NCBI RefSeq assembly: GCF_000192795.1
Contig: NW_007360620.1
Coordinates: 1 to 64,000, forward strand
Source of the DNA: Vavraia culicis subsp. floridensis
Lineage: Eukaryota > Microsporidia > Pleistophoridae
DNA length: 64,000 nucleotides
Direction: 5' to 3'
Below, piece after piece: positions 20,947 through 30,634 of this stretch. A program made the translations under genes and the position numbers. Below the pieces are notes generated by a model, which saw nothing but the letters and a program-made list of their open reading frames with translations, did not search any database and had not been told where the DNA came from. Position 1 is the stretch's first letter. Every line of letters starts with the position of its first letter.

Positions 20947-22238
20947 TTTTTATTATTTACTTTTTTTTACCCTTAATTTTCCACCTTTCCGTAAAATATT
21001 AATTACACGTGCTTTTTACACAATTTACTACTTTTTGGTGTTAACACCATTTTAGCAAGGAACGCATCATTAAAACGGTACAATTACATCTTTCTTGCAA
21101 TAACAGCACAACTATTTATTTTAAAGTCGATCACGGTGTTATTGTTACCTGTTGAGAATGCTTTATTTGGTATTAGAGTGGTGCTATTCGTAAAAAGTAC
21201 AATTTGCAACATTCTGGTTTATTACGTTAATATTTTATTCTTTGTTATTTTATACTTTTAAATGGTGATATAGCACGTATTCTGCGATTTTGCACGTGTA
21301 GTAATAGCACAACTAATTAATCTTGTGTTGATAAACCATGTGTACTTATACGGATAAATTCAAATATTTGAGGTAAGTAATGATCAAACAATGAATAAAT
21401 AGTAAATATTAGTTAACTAAACCAATCATATACCTCACACTCAGCCACTACCATTCATACATTCCAATCTAACCTTGATCTGTTAGATCACCAACCTACC
21501 ACCGGTATAAAACATTAATATTTATTTGCGTTTAATTCTTGCTCATTCATAGAAATGATAAAAATACAGAATTTATTACCGTAACATTACGTGGTACGTA
21601 ATTTAGTGTGGAGCACAAAAAGTGTAAAATAGCTACGGTGCATTGCCTGTTCATTACGAACATATTTGCTGTTGAAAAGGGTATAATTGCTGTATCTGAT
21701 TTTGTTACCCTTTTAACCGGTATGGAGCAGCGAGCTTCGCACGAATTGGGGACAAGGCGGTGTATTTCTGGGCATAAATGGTAGCATTTGGACGGCTTTG
21801 TAGCACGATCAGTATTTTTAAGGTACTCTTACGGCCTGTACTGAAAACTAACCTACCATATACTGCCATTACAGCGTTGCACGCCAAATAACAAAATTAC
21901 ATCGAACCGTACCTCAATACGTGACCAATGATAAATTCCTTAAAACATCATTTTACTGATTTATGATGTTCTGCTGATCAATACCATGGTAATTCACTGA
22001 TTGTACCGCATTTATTGGTACGTGCTAAGCACCACGCTACCAATACGCACCAGCAAGTTTTTTACCAAAAGTACGTTTATTGCCTCCACACTTGGCACTG
22101 CTACCAGCGCAACCATCCTTTTCTTCTTTTCTCGTATTTCCCCTTCCATGTTTTTAATCTCAACTTTTCCATCCTAATTAACTGCAGAGCCTCTCAAAAC
22201 GAAAGTATTAAACACACCAATAAAGAATAATTCACACG
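20947..22238. other. AT-rich intergenic region
   Basis: About 1.3 kb without a supported gene. It probably contains the 5' boundary of the Helitron remnant, which I could not define. Confidence 0.5.
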
Positions 22239-22246
22239 TATAAAAG
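22239..22246 (+). promoter_or_regulatory. TATA-like box
   Basis: TATAAAAG, 27 nt upstream of the ATG at 22266. Confidence 0.65.
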
Positions 22247-22265
22247 TGCATTTGCTGTACAGGGC

Positions 22266-22646
22266 ATGAAACCAGAACATAAGAAATACGTCCTATGGGC
22301 AGTCGTGCTGCTCGCTATTATCGGTCTGGCGGCTACGGTAGTTTACTTCGGATTCTTCCACGGCAAGAAGGAGGAAGATACGGAAGTGGGCAGTGGTTCG
22401 AAGAGGAGACCGAGCGAAACACGTGTATCTGGCAATCATCCGGCTGGTACTGATAATGATGATGACTGGCTGGCGTACACCATAGAACGCGTCAAAGAAC
22501 TTAAGGAACAGAAGGATGGGCTGAAAATACTGATGGGGCTAGTTAAAGAAATTATCAATACAATGGGTGATGGCATTAAAGATTTCTTTGGGATAGGGGA
22601 TGGGTCTGTCACACCTGGAAGTACGTCACCGGGACTTACAAGTTAG
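22266..22646 (+). CDS. Small signal-anchor membrane protein, 126 aa
   Basis: Predicted 126 aa, not recognised. A short basic N-terminus (KPEHKKY) is followed by a hydrophobic helix at about residues 9-31 (VLWAVVLLAIIGLAATVVYF), then a charged polar region. A second amphipathic, mildly hydrophobic segment (LKILMGLVKEIINTMGDGIKDFFGIG, about 90-115) precedes a Ser/Pro/Gly end. The layout matches the protein at 2070: basic tip, single span, polar tail, no known domain. It could be a secreted or surface protein, or a type II membrane protein. TATAAAAG at -27 and GGGC just before the ATG support the start. Neighbours are intergenic DNA over 1 kb on each side. Confidence 0.65.
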   Translation: MKPEHKKYVLWAVVLLAIIGLAATVVYFGFFHGKKEEDTEVGSGSKRRPSETRVSGNHPAGTDNDDDWLAYTIERVKELKEQKDGLKILMGLVKEIINTMGDGIKDFFGIGDGSVTPGSTSPGLTS

Positions 22647-24724
22647 AACGGGTATTGTGTTTATGAGCATAATATTCTGCTATATAAATAAAAGTAAATG
22701 TAGCATGGAAGTAAATTAGTTGTGTCATGGAATAATTTGTTATAACATGGAAATAATTAGTAAACATACTTTGACACACGGGCACACGCTGATATGAAAG
22801 TAAATTTGATTGAACACGGACCGCCTTGGCAATAAATATAAATATCACATTCTCTGCTCGCAGTACATTTCTATACGATGAACTGCATTAGTTGAACTAC
22901 CGTGTTGTGATACTCTGTGCTCAAGTATCTCTGGTACAACGTGATGCACATCCACACTTTGTATCGGTACATGACCTGCGCCGTCAAAAATTTTTGATAG
23001 CTGCTAGGATAGCGATACCTTTCTGTTGTAGTAAGTATTGAGCACACTTTCAGTGAAGAACTGCTAAGGATGTGATCTCAGACAAGCGCATTCGTTTGAA
23101 TGGTGTTGAACGTATGGGTTATAAATGAAGGACTCGTAACGAAAGAGTACTAAACATGCAAATTATTATTCTTTTATGTCAGCATTCAATAAACAGGTTT
23201 TCTGCACTGGCTGTATCGTCATTGAAATAATTGAGATATGTCCATATTCCTTCTTCACATCGCAAGCTGCGCTTTTAGGCATGCTGCAACTAGGTGATAT
23301 GTTAGAAAACGGCTTTTCCTAGAATACTTACATGCGAATACAGAGAAAAATTTTTTTACGGCAATGTCATACATTTATGCCAGCTATTATTTGCTTTGCC
23401 TATTCCAGCCTAAAGGATTATTTACAGCTTACGTTCCGCTATGAATCAGGCACTGTAATTTATCATTGTATACAATTAAACATACCATGTCTCCATCGTA
23501 CAGCACTGCTAAATATTCTACCTGGTCATATCAAATAAGTCGTACATTAATGTTGTTCTTGAGATGGTGTACTTTTATACTTTTACTGTTCTAAGGTTCT
23601 AGAACAAAATGATTGCAAAAATGCACCTTATTAAGGTTTTAGTAAAACTATAAATATGCACACGATATGCATCGTAGATTAATGCATTATGAGGTGCACC
23701 TAACGGATCAGATACAAGTGAGCATTGAACAAGCGCACGACCAACATCAAGCATGTGTGCTACGGTAGAGGATGTTTTGGTCCTTGAAGAAACCATGAAT
23801 TGATCACTTTTTTGCGATCTAAGCTTTGGTTTATTTCAGTATTCGATTGCTTATCTGTTTCTGAGGAGTAGCAGTCTTGCAGGTGGTTGTTGCTTCGGTG
23901 TTACCGAAGCAAGAGGTAAAATATTAATAGTTGAATTAACGGTGTACGTGGAGGGATGTTTCGTCACAAAAATATTACCAAGAATTGCAATTTGATGGAT
24001 TTGCAATCCGAAATGCGGTACTCACTCACCGGAAAAAGAACCTTTGAATTGCGTTACCGAGTAATTTGCTGGTGTGACTCGTGGTAAATTCATTTCACAA
24101 CGGATGCACTGCTCAGGCTGCACAATTGCATCAACCGAATTGAACTGAGTTGGTCAACAATTCTTTGAGATGCGCGTTTATTTATCAACTAGTACAATTC
24201 ACCTGAATAATGCACGTTTCTTGTCCGCAAAGATCGATGATAGTCACCGGTTTTGTGTCATGACCTGATAGGATGGGATGCACGTGAGAAGAAGGATTAT
24301 TTTGAGGGTTCATTATTGACTCGAAAAGGTAACGTTCTACCAGTAGTATAGCGCAGTTCACTGTACAATTGACCAACAAAACCTGTGTAGATCATCAATT
24401 CAGGTTAAGTTTATGTATTGCAATACACGAAGAACTGCATGATATGGCCGGTTAATAAAGAATGAAATACAGAAGAAAAACGATTCGCAAGCACTGTAGA
24501 CAGGAAATGATAAGCTGAACACCAATAATATGCTATTATCGGTGTAAATACCCGGTAGTGCGAACGGTCGCAGCGAACACAGGGGATACAAAAATCATTC
24601 GCGCGGTAAATCACCACACTACAGGCGCACGCATCATTTTACTCGCTGATTAATCACGTGGAGCAAATGTAAGACGCTTCAGACAGATGAATTTATAAAA
24701 AATCTGATATGAACTAAAAAATTT
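22647..24724. other. AT-rich intergenic region, 2.1 kb
   Basis: The longest intergenic stretch in this half. Only short frames without start signals are present (for example 23332-23538 plus, 24185-24379 minus). No tandem array, tRNA or snRNA was recognised. Confidence 0.5.
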
Positions 24725-24730
24725 TATAAA
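24725..24730 (+). promoter_or_regulatory. TATA-like box of eRF1
   Basis: TATAAA, 27 nt upstream of the ATG at 24752, followed by two CCC runs at 24731-24740. Confidence 0.65.
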
Positions 24731-24751
24731 CCCGCGACCCTTCTTCGCAAT

Positions 24752-25891
24752 ATGCAGGAAGACGAAATAAAATCGTACGCTTTGAAGAAACAGCTGCTGT
24801 ATTTGCGGGACAGCAGGGGGAATGGCACATCAATGATAACGCTCATACTTCCGCCCCGTGATCAAATACCCAAGGCGTTAAAAATGCTTGTTGATGAGTA
24901 CGGCACGGCATCAAACATAAAGAGCCGTGTTAACCGACTTTCAGTGCTCAGTGCAATCACCTCAGCACAGCACAAATTGCGGACATTCAAGAGCGTGCCA
25001 CCGAACGGCCTGGCAATCTTTGTGGGCACTGTGATGGACAACAACAAGGAGAAAAAGATTTCTGTTGCGATGGAACCTTTGAAACCGATCAACACGAGTG
25101 TGTACATGTGTGACAGCCGTTTTCACACCGAGTCTCTGGTTGAGCAGTTCAAAGAAAATGAAACGTTCGGTTTTATAGTGATGGACGGTAACGAAACAGT
25201 ATTTGCCACGTTGAACAGCAATGTAAAGAAAATATTGCACACGCTTAGCGTGTCTCTGCCGAAGAAGCACGGCAGGGGCGGTCAAAGCAGTGTTAGATTC
25301 GCAAGGCTTAGGATAGAAAAGAGGAACCACTACGTGAAGAAAGTAGCTGAGATTGCTAACTCGCTGTTTACGAGTGAGGAGGGGTATATTTTGGCAGGAA
25401 CAGCTGATTTTAAGAATCAGCTTTTTGAGAGCGCAATTCTTCTCAAAAACATAAAAGATCGTGTTATACGTGTGGTAGACACAAATTATGGCGGTGAGAA
25501 CGGTCTTAATCAAGCAATAGAGCTAGCACAGGACAGTTTGACAATGTGTCGGTATCTCAAAGAGAGGAAGGTGCTGCAAGAGTTCTTCAAGAACCTGGAG
25601 AATGATATGGTCGTATACGGCCAGAAGAACACGTTGCGTCTCCTTGATGAGCAGGCCGTCACCAAGCTGATAGTTTATGAAAACATTGAGGGCACAGTGG
25701 ATGACCAGCTGGTCATAGACTGGTTGCTTGAGAATTATAAGCAGTACAATGCCGAGCTGAGTATAGTGAGCGATAAGAGCACAGAGGGTGAGCAGTTTAA
25801 GGAAGGGTTTGGTGGTATTGGTGGTATTTTGAAGTATAAGTGCTATGAGGATGATGGGTATGAGAGTGTGGAGAGCGATGAGATATTTTAG
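24752..25891 (+). CDS. SUP45: Peptide chain release factor eRF1 (minidomain reduced)
   Basis: Class I release factor of 379 aa. It recognises all three stop codons in the ribosomal A site and triggers peptidyl-tRNA hydrolysis together with eRF3. Stop-recognition motifs are intact: GTS at 25-27, NIKS (TASNIKSRVNR) at 55-58 and YxCxxxF (YMCDSRF) at 118-124. The catalytic GGQ lies at 176-178 within HGRGGQSS-RFARLR. Domain 3 ends normally with EGFGGIGGILKYK and an acidic tail. Human eRF1 has 437 residues. The shortfall lies mainly in domain 3, where the minidomain segment is reduced to about KLIVYENIEGTVDDQLVIDW. Standard stop recognition is expected, so the in-frame stops elsewhere in the window are unlikely to be sense codons. 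Confidence 0.97.
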   Translation: MQEDEIKSYALKKQLLYLRDSRGNGTSMITLILPPRDQIPKALKMLVDEYGTASNIKSRVNRLSVLSAITSAQHKLRTFKSVPPNGLAIFVGTVMDNNKEKKISVAMEPLKPINTSVYMCDSRFHTESLVEQFKENETFGFIVMDGNETVFATLNSNVKKILHTLSVSLPKKHGRGGQSSVRFARLRIEKRNHYVKKVAEIANSLFTSEEGYILAGTADFKNQLFESAILLKNIKDRVIRVVDTNYGGENGLNQAIELAQDSLTMCRYLKERKVLQEFFKNLENDMVVYGQKNTLRLLDEQAVTKLIVYENIEGTVDDQLVIDWLLENYKQYNAELSIVSDKSTEGEQFKEGFGGIGGILKYKCYEDDGYESVESDEIF

Positions 25892-26386
25892 GAGGTGTGG
25901 TGAAGAGCTGCAGGTATTTTTATCGGTAATGTGAACGGTATTGTATCTTTAGTGGTGGATATTAAACATTTTGGCATTTGTTGTGTAGGGTGTTGTTGTA
26001 TACATGTAGAACCATCTCTACACTGGGCGGTCCATGGCAGTTTCCTAAAAATTTATTAATTGCTACAGTTATTAATCAATGCTGGATTGATTAACTACTC
26101 CGGCTAAACTCACTGCTTGTCACGCAAGGACCGATTATTTGATCGCGGCATTGAGGAGCAGTGCTTCAACAATAATAATTTGGAAGGGTACTAAATGTTT
26201 AGATTGGTGATAATAATTTGCACGTTTATGTCTCGATTAAAACAAATTTGCTGTTAAAACTACCGCTTCACTGTTTCAATGCCAAACAAAGAATGCCTAA
26301 GCAATAATTTTTATTTGCACTTGCCCACGTGCCTGGACAGCACCGTACTATCCCCAACCATAAAAACGTTTTAATGCGCCCCCCCA
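25892..26386. other. Intergenic region
   Basis: No gene. A CATAAAAA box at 26359-26366 and a run of C just before the ATG at 26387 are the likely start signals of the next gene. Confidence 0.5.
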
Positions 26387-26827
26387 ATGCAGCTAATAAT
26401 CCAAAAGGTAAAAAAAGCACAGGTCTCTGTAAACGGTACACCCATATCATCAATATCAGCAGGTCTGCTCATATACATAGGTTTCCAGCGCACAGACACT
26501 CCCGCTGCGCTGCACAAAGCGGTCCAAAAGATAAAATCGTTGCGATTGTTCGATGATGCTCCCATAGCAACGCACCACCACATCATGTTAATATCCAATG
26601 TTACGTTGAATGCGCGTATGAAGGGCAATAAGCTGGACTACCACATAATGATGGAGCAGGACAAAGCGAGGAGCATGTTTGAGTGTATGGTGCGTGAGAT
26701 GAGACGTGTGCATGGGGTTGTTTCTACGGGACAGTTTGGATCTAACAGTGAGGTTGAGTGTGTTGTGGATGGACCGTTTAATTTTTTGTATGAGATTGAG
26801 GGTGGTGGGGAAAGCGTAAAAAGATGA
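26387..26827 (+). CDS. DTD1: Divergent D-aminoacyl-tRNA deacylase (DTD-like)
   Basis: Predicted 146 aa, the usual length. DTD removes D-amino acids wrongly attached to tRNA. The N-terminus is typical (IIQKVKKAQVSVNG, then GLLIYIGFQRTDT, then KIKSLRLFDD), and so is TGQFGSNSEVECVVDGPFNF near the C-terminus. Two signatures are altered. The SQFTL motif reads SNVTL, and the NxGPVT motif reads VDGPFN, keeping Gly-Pro but losing Asn and Val-Thr. The loop before SQFTL is about 10 residues short, and the GxRPSF segment is GNKLDY. Fold membership is clear; substrate choice or activity may have shifted. The ATG is directly preceded by a CCCCCC run, with CATAAAAA at -28. Confidence 0.85.
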   Translation: MQLIIQKVKKAQVSVNGTPISSISAGLLIYIGFQRTDTPAALHKAVQKIKSLRLFDDAPIATHHHIMLISNVTLNARMKGNKLDYHIMMEQDKARSMFECMVREMRRVHGVVSTGQFGSNSEVECVVDGPFNFLYEIEGGGESVKR

Positions 26828-26859
26828 GGATATGCGATTAGGGGTACGACATGGGATAG

Positions 26860-26985
26860 GTGAGGAAGAGTGGATGAAAAAGAGTGGATGAGGAAGAATG
26901 GGTGAGGAATGGGTGAGGAATGGGTGAGGAATGGGTGAGGAAGAATGGATGAGGAAGAATGGATGAGGAAGAATGGGTGAAGAAT
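26860..26985 (+). repeat. Purine-rich mixed 11/14-bp minisatellite
   Basis: Tandem units GTGAGGAATGG (11 bp) and ATGAGGAAGAATGG (14 bp) begin about 30 bp after the DTD stop. The plus strand is almost pyrimidine-free apart from T. Confidence 0.8.
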
Positions 26986-27752
26986 GCAATGGAAATGGTG
27001 TAATAAGAACCATGCTGTTGGTATGAAACGAACAGCACGTTGCCAAAGTAGCGGGTGTACATGAAATTACCGATCAGAATTGATTTATGCAGTTAACTTA
27101 CAAATGCACAGTTTTGGCAGTGCGCCTCTCGCACGGTACGTGTAATCAATGCAATTAAAAATAAAATTTTACGTTTTGAATTTGTGGTTGTATTCTGTTG
27201 AATGCCGGTACAAAGGGAATGCTCATCAAACACATATTTGCTTCCCTGTACAAACTACGGTTTAGAGAAAGGGAAAATGAATAAACGGTTTTTTTGCTAA
27301 GAAAATTATTTGGGATGAAAGGAATAAATTTGTTGAGCACATAGTTTTTGGTTTTAGCGTTTAACAATAAAAATATTTATTATTGATGAGAATCTGTGGA
27401 TGTGAATAAACGTATTCAAATCAAATTATCGTTAAAGCTATTTTGGCGTACGATCTTTGCTACTTGGATAACGTGTTGGGTTGGATTTGATACGACAATC
27501 TTTAAAAACTGCTATCACAGTCCATACTTGCTTTGCTACATCATGCCTTCGCTGTCGTGCACCAGTTCGTTAACTACCACGAAGAAGGGAATGTGCTTCA
27601 CAGGGTGGGTATGGTAGTCCTGTACATTGGCACGAACACAGCAACACGACATTACAGATATTGAATGCAATGCTTTGCATAAACAATTAAGATTTTATTT
27701 CTTAAATAAGGTTTACATAAGTATAAATATAACTACGTACAACAAATTTAAT
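26986..27752. other. Intergenic region
   Basis: AT-rich spacer before the 3' end of the BAP31-like gene. No supported gene. Confidence 0.5.
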
Positions 27753-28538
27753 CTACCATTCCGGTCCCCAGTTCTCATCTTCATTCTCTTCATCATGCAC
27801 AGGTACGTTGCCCTTGTCCTCACGCACCGCTTCACCTGCACTTGATCTTGAATCGTTCTTTGCATCGGCTACCTGCCGATGCTGAGCACCAGCCGGTGGT
27901 TCATCGGCAGCATGCATCGTACTGTCTCCGCACTGAGCACCGCCACAAAGAGCATCAACCAGTGGTTCATCGGCAGCATGCATCGTACTGTCTCCGCACT
28001 GAGCACCGCCACAAAGAGCATCAACCAGTGGTTCATCGGCAGTGCTCACCACGCCAACGCCATCAGCAATTCTATTACGTGCAACGCTATCGCCGATGCC
28101 ACACCTCAACTCATTTTTACCGCTTGCACCGCCATCTAGCACCACCCTGCTCCTCAAACCTTCATTCTCTTCTCTCAACTTCTTGTTCTCCTCCACCATC
28201 TCCATCACAAACTTCTTATGATTCTCAATCTGCCGCCTCATCACACTCACCTCCATCTCCTCTCTCTTCAATTTACTCACAACATTCAACATCCTCTTAA
28301 GTATCAGAAACAGGAAGAGTGTAATGCCGTTCAGGTAGAAATACTGCTGGTATGACCTTCTGTACAGCGAGTCGGCGAATGAAAACGCTATCAGCATGAC
28401 GAGTGCATAAATAAGGTGATGGACGGGACGGGGAAGGGCTATTGTAAGCTTTTGGGGTGCGAAGGGTAATAAAAGAATGGTTAGGAGGAGCAGCTCCGAT
28501 ATTAGGAATGATTGGGTGATGAGCAATGTAAGTGACAT
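27753..28538 (-). CDS. BAP31-like ER membrane protein
   Basis: Predicted 261 aa. The BAP31/Yet family are ER membrane proteins with three N-terminal spans and a cytosolic coiled coil, acting in export and quality control of membrane proteins. Here the N-terminus reads MSLTLLITQSFLISELLLLT, with spans at about 5-25, 38-56 and 68-84. LPFAPQKL after the first span resembles the family's CxPFISPKRW. The third span is followed by a coiled coil at about 88-130 (MVEENKKLREENEGLRSR). The rest is disordered and acidic, with two 22-residue copies of ADEPLVDALCGGAQCGDSTM plus HA. The C-terminus is NWGPEW, so the family's dilysine retrieval signal is missing. The ATG at 28538 has ACCC 4-7 nt upstream and TATAAAC at -25. 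Confidence 0.75.
   Translation of the reverse strand: MSLTLLITQSFLISELLLLTILLLPFAPQKLTIALPRPVHHLIYALVMLIAFSFADSLYRRSYQQYFYLNGITLFLFLILKRMLNVVSKLKREEMEVSVMRRQIENHKKFVMEMVEENKKLREENEGLRSRVVLDGGASGKNELRCGIGDSVARNRIADGVGVVSTADEPLVDALCGGAQCGDSTMHAADEPLVDALCGGAQCGDSTMHAADEPPAGAQHRQVADAKNDSRSSAGEAVREDKGNVPVHDEENEDENWGPEW
27897..28028 (-). repeat. 66-bp tandem repeat in the BAP31-like CDS
   Basis: Two identical or nearly identical 66-bp units in frame (22 residues each), with a partial third on the far side. Cys-containing units in an otherwise polar tail are unusual. Confidence 0.85.
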
Positions 28539-28669
28539 TGAGGGTTGTTATTGTTTGTTTATAAAAGGAAATAATTTATAGGTGGAGAATTGATGGAGAT
28601 GGTGGATTGGATATGATTTATGAGGAATTTAGTAGTGTTGTGGGGGATATGTAGTAGCATGTATTAGTA

Positions 28670-28850
28670 GTATTTATGAGAGTATGATGTAGAATGGATT
28701 AGTAGCATAGAGTAGTAGCATGGAGTAGTATTTATGAGAGTATGATGTAGAATGGATTACTAGCATAGAGTAGTACTAGCATGGATTAGTAGAATGGAGA
28801 GTATGATGTAGAATGGATTAGTAGCATAGAGTAGTAGCATGGAGTAGTAG
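28670..28850 (+). repeat. About 58-bp degenerate minisatellite, three copies
   Basis: Units contain TATTTATGAGAGTATGATGT, then AGAATGGATTAGTAGCATAG and AGTAGTAGCATGGAGTAG. Copies start near 28670, 28728 and 28796. Shorter internal GTAGCATGGA/ATAGA motifs repeat within each unit. The array lies upstream of the BAP31-like gene. Confidence 0.75.
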
Positions 28851-29336
28851 CATGGTATGGCGAGTGATAAAGAACAGGTACCACGGTTGAGTAACTTTTT
28901 GACCGAGCTGTAAGGACGCACAAAAGATAACGCGTTAGCTATTCGAATGAAAGCACGGTTTACCACAAGATAGGAACACAGGTACCATTATTAACACATC
29001 TTTGCTCTGTACGTATGGTAAGAAAGATCAAATACAGACGATGCATTCCTTTTGTCCGCTTTCGAGTACAAATCTTGCAGTGGGATCAAAAACGCTTTCT
29101 TTATAAACGCACCGTTCCACGTGGTGTTCCCTGTGCTAAACATGAAAAGAAGAAAATCTCAGACCTACACTGACCCATTCGAAATAACAAAACAAACACA
29201 AGCACTTCGTGATCATCTGCCAAACGACAGTGAATGCTCGCGCCTTGCGCATCCAAAAGTCGTATTTAATTATTTTAAAGAGTGCATAAACGGCAGTTAT
29301 ATCTGTGCACCACGGCACACTCAGCGTGGCAGTGCC
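28851..29336. other. Intergenic region
   Basis: A plus-strand frame from the ATG at 29142 to 29414 (90 codons) overlaps the 3' end of the SRP receptor gene by 78 bp. Its nearest TATAAAC is at -40. Its composition is protein-like but there is no other support, so I do not call it. Confidence 0.4.
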
Positions 29337-30500
29337 TTACTCGCTGAGCAGCGTATCAATTACCTTCTCAACATCCACCTTTTCAAGGTCAACGTTGCTC
29401 TGGCCGTGTCCTAAGAACACGACCGGCTTCTTGCTGAAGTAACAAAGATTGAGAATGGAGCCTATTCTGTCATCTACCGTATCAATCTTGGTCACAATGA
29501 TTGCTGTCACCATGTCAAATGCAAGAACATCCTTTTCGTACCCCTTCAATGCCTCGCTCACGTACACCACGTCATCGAAACCAAGGCTTGTCAGCTTTCT
29601 AAGCGAGTCTATCAACGGCTTCTTATTGACACGGCCTGCCGTGTCAACCAGGATCACATCGTACGCCTTGCCATGCTGCAGGGCAGAACGTGCCACCTTC
29701 CACTCCTCCTTGTTGTACCCCTGCTGGTGTATGTCAATCTTGTGATTTATCTTTAAACGGTTCACGTACGTTTGCAGCTGCTCGATAGCACCTGCCCTGA
29801 ACGTATCACATGCCGCCACGTACACGCTCTTATCATGCTTTGCAAAGTGGTAGCACAGCTTGCTCAGTGTTGTTGTCTTGCCAACACCGTTCGTTCCGAC
29901 CAGCGCAACGCGGTACGGCACGCCCCCTCCCTCCCCAAGAATCTTTGTCCTTACGATGCTCCTCATCGTCTCACGCACATCGTCGATGCTCTCAGCATAC
30001 ATCAAAACATCACCCGCCACCTCCGGAGCCACGTTCTTGTTGAGCAGGTGCGTGAGCAACGCCTCACGATCAAAAGTCTTGAACAAGCGCCGTTTCACGT
30101 CAAACAGGTTAAACGTGCTCTTGGTGACCGGCACGTAGCTCACCGTGCGAGCAGAGCTCGAATAGTCCAACTCCCGTTCAGTTCCTACCCAGTGCCTGTG
30201 TTTCTTACCCTGTTTCTGCATGGCAGACCGCTCATCTACCGCCCGCTCACCTGCTGTTCCACCCTCCTGATACGCGGCAGCCATCCGATCAATCTGTGCA
30301 TTCGCATCATCACCCACACACATAAACACCCTCTTCCCAATCATTCTATAGGCAACATTGCGGCCCTGCACCATTATTTCACCGTGCTGAATGTTCTTTC
30401 GTACTACCGTGTCGATTATGCTGTCGATGTACGGCGGTTTTGTGCCGGATTGATGGTGTACGTTGCCGTGAGTATCGAATATTGTAGAGTATAAAAGCAT
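29337..30500 (-). CDS. SRP101: Signal recognition particle receptor subunit alpha (SRP GTPase)
   Basis: Predicted 387 aa, strongly reduced against about 620-640 aa in human and yeast. It receives ribosome-SRP complexes at the ER membrane through paired GTP hydrolysis with SRP54. The C-terminal NG domain is complete: a helical N domain (about 130-185), P-loop VGTNGVGKTTTLSKL (202-209), CDTFRAGAIEQLQTY (231-245), DTAGR (286-290), TKID, and a closing GHGQ with DLEKVDV. The N-terminus (MLLYSTIFDTHGNV...) matches the start of the longin-like SRX domain that binds the beta subunit, though the domain and linker are short. The ATG at 30500 has CCCC at about -12 to -15 and an AATATT near -28. An upstream extension to 30623 is made from a duplicated segment and was rejected. 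Confidence 0.95.
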   Translation of the reverse strand: MLLYSTIFDTHGNVHHQSGTKPPYIDSIIDTVVRKNIQHGEIMVQGRNVAYRMIGKRVFMCVGDDANAQIDRMAAAYQEGGTAGERAVDERSAMQKQGKKHRHWVGTERELDYSSSARTVSYVPVTKSTFNLFDVKRRLFKTFDREALLTHLLNKNVAPEVAGDVLMYAESIDDVRETMRSIVRTKILGEGGGVPYRVALVGTNGVGKTTTLSKLCYHFAKHDKSVYVAACDTFRAGAIEQLQTYVNRLKINHKIDIHQQGYNKEEWKVARSALQHGKAYDVILVDTAGRVNKKPLIDSLRKLTSLGFDDVVYVSEALKGYEKDVLAFDMVTAIIVTKIDTVDDRIGSILNLCYFSKKPVVFLGHGQSNVDLEKVDVEKVIDTLLSE

Positions 30501-30533
30501 TTTGAGTGTTGGCGGGGTTGGTGCAATATTTTT

Positions 30534-30634
30534 GTTATTTTTGGAGTGGTTGCTCATTTTTTGTTTTTGGATGGTGATCAGCCTGTTGAACGGTACATAT
30601 TTATTTTTGGAATGGTTGCTCATTTTTTATTTTC
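30534..30634. repeat. Direct repeat upstream of the SRP receptor gene
   Basis: Two copies (about 30534-30570 and 30598-30634) share TTTTTGGARTGGTTGCTCAT followed by a T-rich run, separated by about 27 bp. Confidence 0.7.

Noticed and set aside
29052..29414. Plus-strand frame overlapping the SRP receptor 3' end
   Set aside because: Nearest TATA-like box is at -40 from the ATG at 29142 and it overlaps a certain gene by 78 bp.
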